Shown: one piece after another, positions 5,132 to 12,384 of the stretch
Layout of the letters: every line of letters starts with the position of its first letter
Numbering within the stretch: the stretch's first letter is position 1
Assembly: GCA_003220855.1 (NCBI GenBank)
Contig: QHTP01000028.1
Location: 1-19,532, forward strand
Source of the DNA: Gemmatimonadota bacterium
GTDB taxonomy: Bacteria > Gemmatimonadota > Gemmatimonadetes > Gemmatimonadales > GWC2-71-9
Direction: 5' to 3'
DNA: 19,532 nt
Translations under genes and position numbers: made by a program
The notes under the pieces: model-generated
The model's database searches: none
What the model saw: the letters and a program-made list of their open reading frames with translations, nothing else
Told to the model about the DNA's origin: nothing

Positions 5132-7111
5132 CTAGCGTCCCCCGTTCGCCAGGTCCGCGACCGTACCCGCGAGCGTGCGCACCTTCCCCTGATCCGCCGC
5201 GGCCGGCGCATCGCCCGTGAGCTGGGTGACGAGCTGCGTGAGGGCATCCCGACGCTGCGGTCCGGACAGCCGCTCGGCGCGGGCCAGCGCGGCCCGAGCG
5301 GCCGCCACCTTGGCGGACGCCAGTCCGTCCGAGCGCGCCAGCTGGTCCAGGTACGCGCGCGCCACCACGAAACTCGCGGGCCACACCAGCTTCGGCTGGT
5401 CCTGGACGTTCAGGTAGTCGAAGTGCACCAGCTTGGCGGCGTCGATCTCGTTCTGCGACAGCAACCCGCTCGGCAACAGCTCGAACACGTCGAGACCGCG
5501 CCCGATTTCGGAGCTCACGATGTAGCCGTTGTACCAGTAGGCGGACCAGGACCCTGCGCCCACCAGCTTGGTCGAGTCCATGGGGCCGCGATCGAAGTAC
5601 GCGATTTCCTTGGGATGGGCGGGATCGGTCCAGTCGAACACGGAGATGCCGCCCTGATACCAACCCTGGGCCATGATGTCGCGCCCCGGCACGGGGACGA
5701 GCGAGCCGTTGTGCGCCACGCAGTTCTCGAAGGGCGTCTGCGGCGCGGGCATCTTGTAGTAGCTCCGGAACGTCATCGCGCTGCTCGTCACCGAAAAGAT
5801 CGCGTCGGCTCCCCACTCGGGCTTGTCGGTTGCGCGGCACTTGGGCTGCAGACCCCCGCCCCACTCGTCGGTGAACAGCAGCTTCGTGCCGTCGTTGTTG
5901 AACGTCGCCGAGTGCCAGAACGCGAAGTTGGAATCGGCCACCGCGGCGATGCGGCGCGGGTGGACGGGGTCATGAATGTCGAGCAGCAATCCGTAGCCCG
6001 CGCACGCCCCACCCGCGATGCCCAGCGCCGGGTACACCGTGATGTCGTGGCACTGGACGGGCCCGGGCCGGGGGCCGTTTCCGGGCGTGGGGGGGTTCAC
6101 GATACGGTCCACGATGCCCTGCGCCGCCGCCCTCAATGTGGCGCTGTCGGCGCCCGTGGGGGCTCCGCTCCCGCCGCGCGCCTTGACGATGCTGTCGAGC
6201 CGTGCAGCCACGAAGCGCGGTCCCAGCACGATCTCTTCGCCGCGAATCGCCGCGGTGAATCCGCCTTTGGCGCGCGCCTCCGCGGCCGCCTTGGCCGCGG
6301 CCGCAATGTCTTCCGGCGCCTCGCCGTGCGATTCCCGCGCGGCCAGATCGGCGAGGATCGCCGGCTTGCCGACCACGTGCGCCTGCTCCGGATGGGCAAG
6401 CGGCACCTGAATCACCTCGATGCGGAACAGCTCGCTGTTCGGGTCCTGGTCGGGGGTGAGCGCCGAGCATCCCGCCAATTCGCTGGGCGAGCGGACCGGC
6501 GCCGATCCCGACACGTAGATGTAGACGTTGGCCGTGTCGTTCGGATCGGTCACGACGGTGTGCGTGTGCGAACCGCGGCAGGTCTGCACGCTGGTGACCG
6601 CCTTGGGATGCAGGATGTCCGAGATGTCGAAGATGCGGATCCCCCGCATCCGGTCCTTGCTCACCGAATCGGCCACGCCAAGGGTGCCGCAGTCGAGCCG
6701 GCCGTTGAAGTCCTCGCCCGATGTGAACAACAGGTTGCGGTAGACGGACACGTCGTTCTGCGCGTCGGGGCAGACGAACGACGTGACCAGCGTGGGATGA
6801 GTCGGCTGGGCGATGTCCCACACCTGCAGCCCGTGGAAGTTGCCCTGGATGACGTAGTGGCCCGTGAACGCGAGGTCCGAATTGAGGTACCCGAAGTCGC
6901 CCGGATCGCTCGCGTTGGTGAACAACGCCGGCTTGGGTGCCGCCGCCACGAGGCGCAGGTTCCAGGCCGCCTCGGCGGCGTTCATCCACCCGGCGCGCAA
7001 GCCCACGCGGGGGTCGGGCTTCGGGGCCGTGGCGGACATCTGGGACTTCGTGGCGGTGGCGCATGCCGCGACGACGGTGCCGATCGCGAGCAACAGGGAC
7101 GTGGATCTCAC
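5132..7111 (-). CDS. LVIVD-repeat beta-propeller lipoprotein
   Basis: 659 residues. The N-terminus is a lipoprotein signal with lipobox VAAC (Cys17), so it is probably anchored in the envelope. The body carries LVIVD-type beta-propeller repeats, seen as HGLQVWDIAQPTHPTLV, GIRIFDISDILHPKAV, GYGLLLDIHDPVHPRRI and GGISVFDWTDPAHPKEI, each a strand followed by D-x-x-x-P-x-x-P. Conserved His-rich loops include CRGSHTHTV and FAFWHSATFNNDG. An Ala-rich helical insert lies at about 260-345 and a helical C-terminus (VARAYLDQLARSDGL) at about 575-650. The function is unknown. Start GTG at 7111 overlaps the DUF305 stop as GTGA, so the two are probably coupled and may act together in the periplasm. Confidence 0.9.
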   Translation of the reverse strand: MRSTSLLLAIGTVVAACATATKSQMSATAPKPDPRVGLRAGWMNAAEAAWNLRLVAAAPKPALFTNASDPGDFGYLNSDLAFTGHYVIQGNFHGLQVWDIAQPTHPTLVTSFVCPDAQNDVSVYRNLLFTSGEDFNGRLDCGTLGVADSVSKDRMRGIRIFDISDILHPKAVTSVQTCRGSHTHTVVTDPNDTANVYIYVSGSAPVRSPSELAGCSALTPDQDPNSELFRIEVIQVPLAHPEQAHVVGKPAILADLAARESHGEAPEDIAAAAKAAAEARAKGGFTAAIRGEEIVLGPRFVAARLDSIVKARGGSGAPTGADSATLRAAAQGIVDRIVNPPTPGNGPRPGPVQCHDITVYPALGIAGGACAGYGLLLDIHDPVHPRRIAAVADSNFAFWHSATFNNDGTKLLFTDEWGGGLQPKCRATDKPEWGADAIFSVTSSAMTFRSYYKMPAPQTPFENCVAHNGSLVPVPGRDIMAQGWYQGGISVFDWTDPAHPKEIAYFDRGPMDSTKLVGAGSWSAYWYNGYIVSSEIGRGLDVFELLPSGLLSQNEIDAAKLVHFDYLNVQDQPKLVWPASFVVARAYLDQLARSDGLASAKVAAARAALARAERLSGPQRRDALTQLVTQLTGDAPAAADQGKVRTLAGTVADLANGGR

Positions 7112-7731
7112 TGAGGACTCCGTTGAGAGGTGTGTGACATTGCATCGAGCATGCGTGTCATCCGGTCGATCTCGGCCGTCTGATCGGCGCTGATGTCGGA
7201 GGCGATCTGAAACAGCAGCCCGTCGCGGGCGGCGCGGGGCGTGTCGATCAGCGCGCGCACCATGGTGAGCGCGCCACGGTGGTGCTGGATCATGAACGTG
7301 AGAAACAACCGGTCGAACTCCGGCCCCCGGGCGCTGTCGAGCTGCGCCAGCTGCTGCTGGGTCAACATTCCCGGCATGAGCGCCGCGTGATCCATCCCCG
7401 GCATCATGGCACCGTGAGCCTCGGCGTCCGGCACGGGCTCATGGCGCTCCCGCAGCCAGCGCTGCATGGCCGCGATCTCGTCGCGCTGCCCCACGACGAT
7501 GCGTTCGCGCAGCGCCTTCAGCTCCGGGCCGGCGCCGTGCGCGGGTGCCCAGCCGGCGATCAGCACCGCCTGCGCGTGGTGCACGATCATGCCGGTCATG
7601 AACTGCACGTCCGCCGCCGTGTAGCGGGGCCGGGCGCTGTCGGTCTGTGTCCGGGCCGCAGTGGCCCAGCCCACCGCGGCGAGCACCGCCAGCGTCGCTC
7701 TCGCGCTCACCCCCGCCGATCGTCTCGTCAT
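7108..7731 (-). CDS. DUF305 family exported protein
   Basis: 207 residues with a signal peptide (about 1-28, ending near ARTQT). It has the two DUF305 four-helix motifs: FMTGMIVHHAQAVLIAGWA with H51-H52, and FLTFMIQHHRGALTMVRALI with H150-H151. Between them is a Met/His segment (GAMMPGMDHAALMPGM, 107-122). The family is ferritin-like and often linked with copper, so paired His residues in the periplasm suggest metal binding; that is inference. The ATG at 7731 has no Shine-Dalgarno and lies 11 bases past a promoter-like -10, pointing to a nearly leaderless mRNA. It is upstream of and coupled to the LVIVD lipoprotein. Confidence 0.92.
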   Translation of the reverse strand: MTRRSAGVSARATLAVLAAVGWATAARTQTDSARPRYTAADVQFMTGMIVHHAQAVLIAGWAPAHGAGPELKALRERIVVGQRDEIAAMQRWLRERHEPVPDAEAHGAMMPGMDHAALMPGMLTQQQLAQLDSARGPEFDRLFLTFMIQHHRGALTMVRALIDTPRAARDGLLFQIASDISADQTAEIDRMTRMLDAMSHTSQRSPQ

Positions 7732-7742
7732 GTCGGGCGCTT

Positions 7743-7772
7743 AAGCTGCGCGGGAAACGACTGCGGGCGCAA
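7743..7772 (-). promoter_or_regulatory. Predicted promoter of the DUF305-LVIVD operon
   Basis: On the minus strand, TTGCGC (7772-7767), an 18-bp spacer, then CAGCTT (7748-7743). The expected start of transcription is near 7736, only about five bases before the ATG at 7731, and no Shine-Dalgarno precedes the gene. The box lies between the GH130 stop (7785) and the DUF305 start. Confidence 0.62.
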
Positions 7773-7784
7773 GGGCGTCGACCG

Positions 7785-8903
7785 TCAGCGAGTCGCGTCC
7801 CACACCGCCACGCCCACGCGCGAATCGGCCGTTCCGTAGTACAGGTACCAGCCCCCGTGGAACGGGACCAGCCCCTCCACGAACGTCGTCCCCGCGGGAT
7901 ACTGTCCCGTGCGCTCGTAGTCCTCGGCCGGCTTGATGAACGGCTCGTCCAGGCGGCCGATCAGCTTGAGCGGGTTGGCGCGATCGTACAGCACCTGCCC
8001 GCCGGTATAAACCCGCGGCGGAAACCGCGCGTCGCCGTAGGTCCCACTGTTGCCGGCGTTGTAGAGCAGCACAATCCCGCGTTGCGTGATGATGGCCGGC
8101 GGCCCGGCCTCGACCAGCCAGGAGTCGAAATAGCCGGGTCGCGGGGCGAGGACGGAAAGGGGCCTCCCCGTGTCGTCTTCCACTGGGGTCCACGCCACGA
8201 GATCGTCCGACGTCGCGATCAGAATCGCGGGCACGTTGAAGTACATCCAGTACTTGCCGTTCACCCGCGTCGCGATGATCCGATCCCCCTCCACCCGGGC
8301 CACGATGGCGCCGGACTTGGACTCGAAGTCGCGGTACTTCCCGCCGCTCGCGGCGGCGAAGGCGGGGCCACGTTTGGTCCAGTGAATCAAGTCGCGGGAC
8401 GTCGCGACGGCGAGGCGGGGGATGCGGCGGTTCCACTGTGTGTACGTGAGGACGTAGGTCCCGTCATCGGACTCGACCACGCGCGGATCCTCGACGCCCC
8501 CGGGCCACTCGTCGGCGGCCTGCGCGTCCCGGTCCGGGTACAGCACGGGCGCGGCCCGCCGCGTGAAGCGCAGGCCGTCGGCGCTCTCCGCCAGCCCGAT
8601 GCGCGAGGTATGATGACCGATCTGCCGGTCGCCGCTCGCGTCTTCGGCTCGGTATAAGACGTAGACCTTGCCGTCCTTCACGACCGCGGCGGGGTTGAAC
8701 GTGGCATACTCCTCCCACCGCACCACGGTGTCGTTCATGGGAGAGCGGAAGGTGGCGTCGCGATTGGGCGCGAGGATCGGGTTCACGATCCCCGGCTTCT
8801 CGAAGGGGCCGAACACCCAGCGGGGCTGCTGCGTGCACGCCACGCCGGGGAGCGCGCCGAGCAGGCACAGCAGCACGTAACGGGACTCGCGACCCACACG
8901 CAC
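7785..8903 (-). CDS. Exported glycoside hydrolase family 130 (mannoside phosphorylase/hydrolase-like)
   Basis: 372 residues forming a five-bladed beta-propeller of the GH130/DUF377 type. Family signatures are FNPAAV (69-74), VYVLYRAED (80-88) and GGVEDPRV (135-142), where D139 is the expected catalytic acid, followed by repeated S-x-D-L-x-x-W blades. The N-terminus is an export signal ending GVAC (Cys23). The -3 residue is Gly, so lipidation is possible but not certain. GH130 enzymes act on beta-mannosides by phosphorolysis or hydrolysis; an exported location favours hydrolysis, which is inference. The start GTG at 8903 is used, with an alternative GTG at 8897. It diverges from the Tat-exported oxidoreductase gene, suggesting a shared sugar pathway. 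Confidence 0.82.
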   Translation of the reverse strand: MRVGRESRYVLLCLLGALPGVACTQQPRWVFGPFEKPGIVNPILAPNRDATFRSPMNDTVVRWEEYATFNPAAVVKDGKVYVLYRAEDASGDRQIGHHTSRIGLAESADGLRFTRRAAPVLYPDRDAQAADEWPGGVEDPRVVESDDGTYVLTYTQWNRRIPRLAVATSRDLIHWTKRGPAFAAASGGKYRDFESKSGAIVARVEGDRIIATRVNGKYWMYFNVPAILIATSDDLVAWTPVEDDTGRPLSVLAPRPGYFDSWLVEAGPPAIITQRGIVLLYNAGNSGTYGDARFPPRVYTGGQVLYDRANPLKLIGRLDEPFIKPAEDYERTGQYPAGTTFVEGLVPFHGGWYLYYGTADSRVGVAVWDATR

Positions 8904-8909
8904 CTGCCG

Positions 8910-8938
8910 AGTCTGCCGCCCTCCTCTCGGAAGGTCAA
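8910..8938 (-). promoter_or_regulatory. Predicted promoter of the GH130 gene
   Basis: On the minus strand, TTGACC (8938-8933), a 17-bp spacer, then CAGACT (8915-8910). Transcription would begin at about 8903, the first base of the GTG start, giving a leaderless mRNA. The AGGAGG-like run in the spacer would then be part of the promoter and not a ribosome binding site. Confidence 0.45.
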
Positions 8939-8985
8939 GGTGCGCGCGGTCCGGGCTCCACTATCGCACCGAGCGGTAGCGCCTC

Positions 8986-8991
8986 CATAAT
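8986..8991 (+). promoter_or_regulatory. Possible -10 box for the Gfo/Idh/MocA gene
   Basis: CATAAT on the plus strand, differing from TATAAT at one base, lies 27 bp before the GTG start and leaves room for the GGAG ribosome site. No convincing TTG-type -35 is seen at 16-18 bp. Confidence 0.35.
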
Positions 8992-9018
8992 AGACCGACC
9001 CCCGGAACAGGAGATCCC

Positions 9019-10380
9019 GTGAACGTGAATCGGAACGACTGGTCGCGTCGCGAATTCTTGAGCACGAGCGCGGCGGCGGCCGGCGCATCGCTCGCCGCGC
9101 AGACAATCGGACCCATCCCCCAGCAGTTCCTCATGCGTCCACCCCCCGGCCTCGCCAGCGACCGGGTCCGCTTCGGTATGATCGGCATCGGCATGCAGGG
9201 CTCGGGACTCCTGTCCAACGCGATCACGCTGCCGGGTGTCGAGTGCGCTGGCGCCGCCGACCTGTACGACGGCCGACACACGCTGGCGCGCGAGATCGTG
9301 CGGGCGGATCTACCCGTCACGCGCCGCTACCAGGATCTGCTCGACAACAAGGAGATCGACTGCATCGTGGCGGCGGTGCCCGATCACTGGCACAAGCAGG
9401 TGGTGGTGGACGCCGTGAGCGCCGGGAAGGACATCTACTGCGAGAAGCCGATGTCGCACACCCCCGCGGACGGCGTGGCCATGGTGGACGCCGCCAAACG
9501 GGCGGGCCGTATCGTCCAGATCGGCTCGCAGCGGGTGAGCTCCCAGGTCTGCGCCAAGGCGAAGGAGCTGATCGCGCAGGGCACCCTCGGTGACCTGATG
9601 CTCATCGAGGGCTGGCTCGGGCGCAACGATCCCACCGGTGCGTGGGAGTATCCTCCACCGCCCGATCTCTCCCCCAAGACTCTCGACTGGGACACGTGGC
9701 AGGGGACCGTCCCCAAACGCGCGTTCGATCCGTTCATCTTCGCGCGCTGGCGCTGCTGGAAGGAGTACGGCACGGGCGTGGCCGGCGACCTGCTGGTGCA
9801 CCTGGTCAGCGGAATGATGTTCATGGTGGGGATCAACGCGCCGCCCACGCAGGCGAGCGCCGTGGGCGGCATCCGACGCTGGAAAGACGGCCGCAACATG
9901 CCCGACGTCCACGCCGTCGTCTACGACTACGACGGCCTGCCGGCGTACATGCGGCTGAACCTGGGGACGGAAATGCCCGAGACGTACCGCATCCAGGGCT
10001 CGAAGGGCCTGCTGGAGGTCACCGGGTCCGGCCTGACGTTCACACCCCAATCCGGCAAGGATCAATACCCCAGCTATTACACGGGCAGCTACCCGCGCGC
10101 GCTGCGCCAGGCCTACCTCGCCAAGTGGCACGAGGAACACGATCCCAAGGTGGGCCAGCAGGTGGCGATGCCGGAGACGGTCTCATTCAGCGGGCCCGAT
10201 TTCGACGACGTCCGGCCGCACTTGTGGACGTTCTTCGAAGCGGTGCGGACGCGGAAGCCGGTGACCGAGGATGTGGTGTTCGGTCACCACGCCGCGCTGG
10301 CCTGCCACATGGCCAACGAGTCGTACTTCCGCAAGAGCGCGGTGTCGTGGGACGAGGCCTCGAAGAGCATCAAGACCTGA
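9019..10380 (+). CDS. Tat-exported Gfo/Idh/MocA family oxidoreductase
   Basis: 453 residues. A Tat signal (SRREFLSTSAAAAGASLAA, residues 9-27) precedes a Rossmann domain with GMIGIGMQG (53-61) and the family signature CEKPMSHT (141-148) after DHWHKQ. The substrate domain includes GDLLVHLVSGMMF, with the usual Asp/His pair. NAD(P)-dependent sugar or polyol oxidation is the family norm. A Tat signal implies the cofactor is bound in the cytoplasm before export. GTG at 9019 with GGAG seven bases upstream. It diverges from the exported GH130 gene and ends six bases from the convergent zinc-ribbon gene. The exact substrate is unknown. Confidence 0.92.
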   Translation: MNVNRNDWSRREFLSTSAAAAGASLAAQTIGPIPQQFLMRPPPGLASDRVRFGMIGIGMQGSGLLSNAITLPGVECAGAADLYDGRHTLAREIVRADLPVTRRYQDLLDNKEIDCIVAAVPDHWHKQVVVDAVSAGKDIYCEKPMSHTPADGVAMVDAAKRAGRIVQIGSQRVSSQVCAKAKELIAQGTLGDLMLIEGWLGRNDPTGAWEYPPPPDLSPKTLDWDTWQGTVPKRAFDPFIFARWRCWKEYGTGVAGDLLVHLVSGMMFMVGINAPPTQASAVGGIRRWKDGRNMPDVHAVVYDYDGLPAYMRLNLGTEMPETYRIQGSKGLLEVTGSGLTFTPQSGKDQYPSYYTGSYPRALRQAYLAKWHEEHDPKVGQQVAMPETVSFSGPDFDDVRPHLWTFFEAVRTRKPVTEDVVFGHHAALACHMANESYFRKSAVSWDEASKSIKT

Positions 10381-10386
10381 GCGACG

Positions 10387-10785
10387 TCAGGGCTTCTTGG
10401 GTGGCCTCTCGTCCCAGGCGATCGGGAAGGTCTCGTTACAGTGCGGACAGAGCTGCTCTGCGAGCCGGGCCGCGGGCAGCTGCACGCGCCGCCGGCACCC
10501 GGGGCACACGATGTACCCTTGCCGCAGGCCCTCGGGCGTGCGCTCGGGCCTGACCTTCGGGTTGCGCACGACGCTCCACTCCCCGGGCGGCGTCGCGCGC
10601 AGCTCGACGTAGGGGCGCGGCACCGCTACGCGCGTCCCCTGGATGCTGACCACGACTTCAAGGGCGGTCACCGGGGCCACGACGCGATACCACGCGCCGA
10701 GGCGTAGCGGCAGATCCACGGCGGTCTTCAACCGTGCCCAGTGGGTCTCGCCCTCAGGCCTGTTGGGGCGTTCCGCGCGCGACAC
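10387..10785 (-). CDS. Uncharacterised zinc-ribbon protein, 132 aa
   Basis: The C-terminus is a clear four-cysteine zinc ribbon: CPGC (94-97) and CPHC (113-116) with RRRVQLPAARLAEQL between. The N-terminal ~90 residues are beta-rich (ALEVVVSIQGTRVAVPRPYV) and match nothing I know. Start GTG at 10785 overlaps the end of the 98-residue gene by 32 bp. A later start is possible because the overlap is long and no good ribosome site is visible. It is probably cytoplasmic, the last gene of the DinB-led cluster, and converges on the oxidoreductase gene with six bases between them. Confidence 0.78.
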   Translation of the reverse strand: MSRAERPNRPEGETHWARLKTAVDLPLRLGAWYRVVAPVTALEVVVSIQGTRVAVPRPYVELRATPPGEWSVVRNPKVRPERTPEGLRQGYIVCPGCRRRVQLPAARLAEQLCPHCNETFPIAWDERPPKKP

Positions 10786-11050
10786 CGAGAGCCGCCTCGA
10801 CGAGCGGTTTCACGGACGCGAGTTTGTCGCCGCAGGCGCGCGTGAGCTGCTCGAGGTCGGGAACGAAGTGCTGGACCGGCGGAGGGTCCACCGCCAGCAA
10901 TCGCTTGTGCAGGACCATCAACGCCAGATAGACGGAGCTGGACCGGCCGGTGCGGGCGTCTCCCCGGCGTTCGAACTGCTGCAACACCGTCCTGGCGTGC
11001 TCCTTCGCGGCGCCGACGGCGACGGCGAGGTTCTGATGGGCCGGGGCCAT
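10754..11050 (-). CDS. Uncharacterised helical protein, 98 aa
   Basis: The ATG at 11050 has GAGG eight bases upstream. The open frame extends further upstream over the DUF2721 gene, but this start leaves that gene intact. The product, MAPAHQNLAVAVGAAKEHAR onward, is almost entirely helical with a hydrophobic YLALMVLHKRLLAV segment (41-54) and a single Cys. It has no signal peptide and no recognised domain. It lies between DUF2721 and the zinc-ribbon gene in a same-strand cluster. Confidence 0.65.
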   Translation of the reverse strand: MAPAHQNLAVAVGAAKEHARTVLQQFERRGDARTGRSSSVYLALMVLHKRLLAVDPPPVQHFVPDLEQLTRACGDKLASVKPLVEAALGVARGTPQQA

Positions 11051-11097
11051 GGCGTAGGCCTCAATAACGCACAATCGGCACGACCAGGCAAGCGACG

Positions 11098-11556
11098 CTA
11101 CCGGCCGGCACGTCCGATTTGCGCGGCGCCGATGCGGAGATTGGCGGTCGCCAGGAAAATCTCCCGCAAGAACGACAGCAATCCGAGAAAGAACGCCACC
11201 ATCGCGGCGACGAACAGGAGCGCCACGGGCACCGACGCGTCGAACCGAAGAAAAGCGCCCATAAAAAGCATGGCGATGACCGCACACACCGGCAACGCCG
11301 TGATCGTGCACAGGGTGATGGACCAGCTGACCAGCTTGGCCCGGCGAGCCAGCGTGGTCAGTTGCCGCTCGATCGCCGCGGGATCGGCGGGGTTCGCCGC
11401 GGCCTGTGTCTCGAGAGCCCTGGCGCGGTCGATCACGCGAGCCAGGCGGTTCGTCATCACGGCGAGCATAGCCCCGATGCCCGAGAGCAGGAAGACGGGC
11501 GCCACGGACAGCTGGATAACGTGGGCGATCGCCGTGATGCCGGAATCCTGCTCCAT
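11098..11556 (-). CDS. DUF2721 family membrane protein
   Basis: 152 residues. Three membrane helices lie at about 12-34, 76-102 and 108-130. The DUF2721 pattern is clear: AHVIQLSVAPVFLLSGIGAML, then LARVIDRARALE, then RRAKLVSWSI. Function is unknown. ATG at 11556, 19 bp after the stop of the 53-residue membrane gene. Confidence 0.88.
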   Translation of the reverse strand: MEQDSGITAIAHVIQLSVAPVFLLSGIGAMLAVMTNRLARVIDRARALETQAAANPADPAAIERQLTTLARRAKLVSWSITLCTITALPVCAVIAMLFMGAFLRFDASVPVALLFVAAMVAFFLGLLSFLREIFLATANLRIGAAQIGRAGR

Positions 11557-11575
11557 CGCCGTCTACTTGACCGCC

Positions 11576-11737
11576 TCACGCAAGCATCGAGTCCGCGATG
11601 CGCCGCCCCACGTACACGCCCACCCCGGTTCCCAACGTGCTGACCATGAAGGCCGTCATCGTTCCGATGCGCGCGCCGAGCCACCAGCCGATCGCGCCAC
11701 CGACGCTCGCGCCGAGCAGGGTGAGAACCTTGGACAC
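11576..11737 (-). CDS. Small glycine-rich membrane protein, 53 aa
   Basis: Translated by hand from GTG at 11737, directly after the TAG of the DinB gene (TAGGTG), to TGA at 11578-11576. The product begins MSKVLTLLGASVGGAIGWWL, continues GARIGTMTAFMVSTLGTGVG and ends in VYVGRRIADSMLA. Two Gly-rich hydrophobic helices with GxxxG-type spacing and a positively charged end suggest a small inner-membrane protein. The function is unknown. It lies between the DinB and DUF2721 genes, with which it is probably co-translated. Confidence 0.75.
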   Translation of the reverse strand: MSKVLTLLGASVGGAIGWWLGARIGTMTAFMVSTLGTGVGVYVGRRIADSMLA

Positions 11738-12274
11738 CTAACGGATCGTGCGCGGCGCGCGCTCGACCGCGGAGGCCGGGTTGTACCGCGCCGATTGACC
11801 GGGTGGAATGCTCAAGGACTGCCAGTCGGCACCCCGCAGCGCCTTGGCCACGTAGACGATCTGACCAACGTGGTAGCTCGCGTGCGCGAGCGAACGATGC
11901 AGCGCCTCGGCCACCGTGAGCGACCGAGCCCGGATCGTCACCGTGCGCTGGAGATCCGCGTCGGCGAGGTCGGCGAGGACCGCCAATAGGACCCGCCAAC
12001 CCTCTTCCCACGTGGCAAGGAGCTCAGCGCGCGTCACGTGGCGGGCAAGGAACTCGGAGTCGCGGTCCCGCCACGGCTTCTCACCGTCGGAGGTGACGAA
12101 GTCCGTAAAGCGGGACTTCAAGTTCCCGGAGATGTGCCAGACGATGGTGGCGATGGAATTGTCGGTGCCCGCGGCCTCGGCGAGCGCGGGGTCTGCCACT
12201 TGGTTGATCGCGCCTTCGGCCAGGGCCTTGTAGCGACGGTATTCCGTTTCGATGGAGGCGATGAGCGTGCGCAT
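11738..12274 (-). CDS. DinB superfamily protein (DUF1572)
   Basis: 178 residues, a four-helix bundle of the DinB/YfiT superfamily. The DUF1572 signature NSIATIVWHISGNLKSRFTD (39-58) and SDGEKPW are present. The metal triad is H47, H131 and H135 (LAHASYHVGQ). Relatives include metal-dependent thiol transferases; the substrate is unknown here. ATG at 12274 has no Shine-Dalgarno and lies about 13 bases beyond a promoter-like -10, so the mRNA may be nearly leaderless. It heads a minus-strand cluster and diverges from the TonB-dependent receptor. Confidence 0.9.
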   Translation of the reverse strand: MRTLIASIETEYRRYKALAEGAINQVADPALAEAAGTDNSIATIVWHISGNLKSRFTDFVTSDGEKPWRDRDSEFLARHVTRAELLATWEEGWRVLLAVLADLADADLQRTVTIRARSLTVAEALHRSLAHASYHVGQIVYVAKALRGADWQSLSIPPGQSARYNPASAVERAPRTIR

Positions 12275-12287
12275 ATGGAACGCACGT

Positions 12288-12317
12288 AAGCTGCGGGCGA
12301 GATACCGAGACGCGCAA
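12288..12317 (-). promoter_or_regulatory. Predicted promoter of the DinB-led cluster
   Basis: On the minus strand, TTGCGC (12317-12312), an 18-bp spacer, then CAGCTT (12293-12288). Predicted transcription start near 12281, about seven bases before the ATG. It sits in the 110-bp divergent region with the TonB-dependent receptor gene. Confidence 0.6.
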
Positions 12318-12384
12318 GGACACCGTCAGCATCGCCCCCACGAGCCGCGTATACCAGAGTGCCCTCTCCCTGCGACACGCACGC

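Noticed and set aside
5108..7114. A 668-residue plus-strand open frame opposite the LVIVD lipoprotein
   Set aside because: Its composition is that of a shadow frame, and the minus strand has a lipoprotein signal, propeller repeats and a coupled neighbour.
10643..11989. A 448-residue plus-strand open frame across the DinB/DUF2721 cluster
   Set aside because: It covers several well-supported minus-strand genes and has no domain or ribosome site of its own.
12355..12360. CAGAGT as the -10 of the TonB-dependent receptor gene
   Set aside because: It fits CAGNNT, but no TTG-type -35 is found at 16-19 bp, so it is not counted with the five promoter-like sites.
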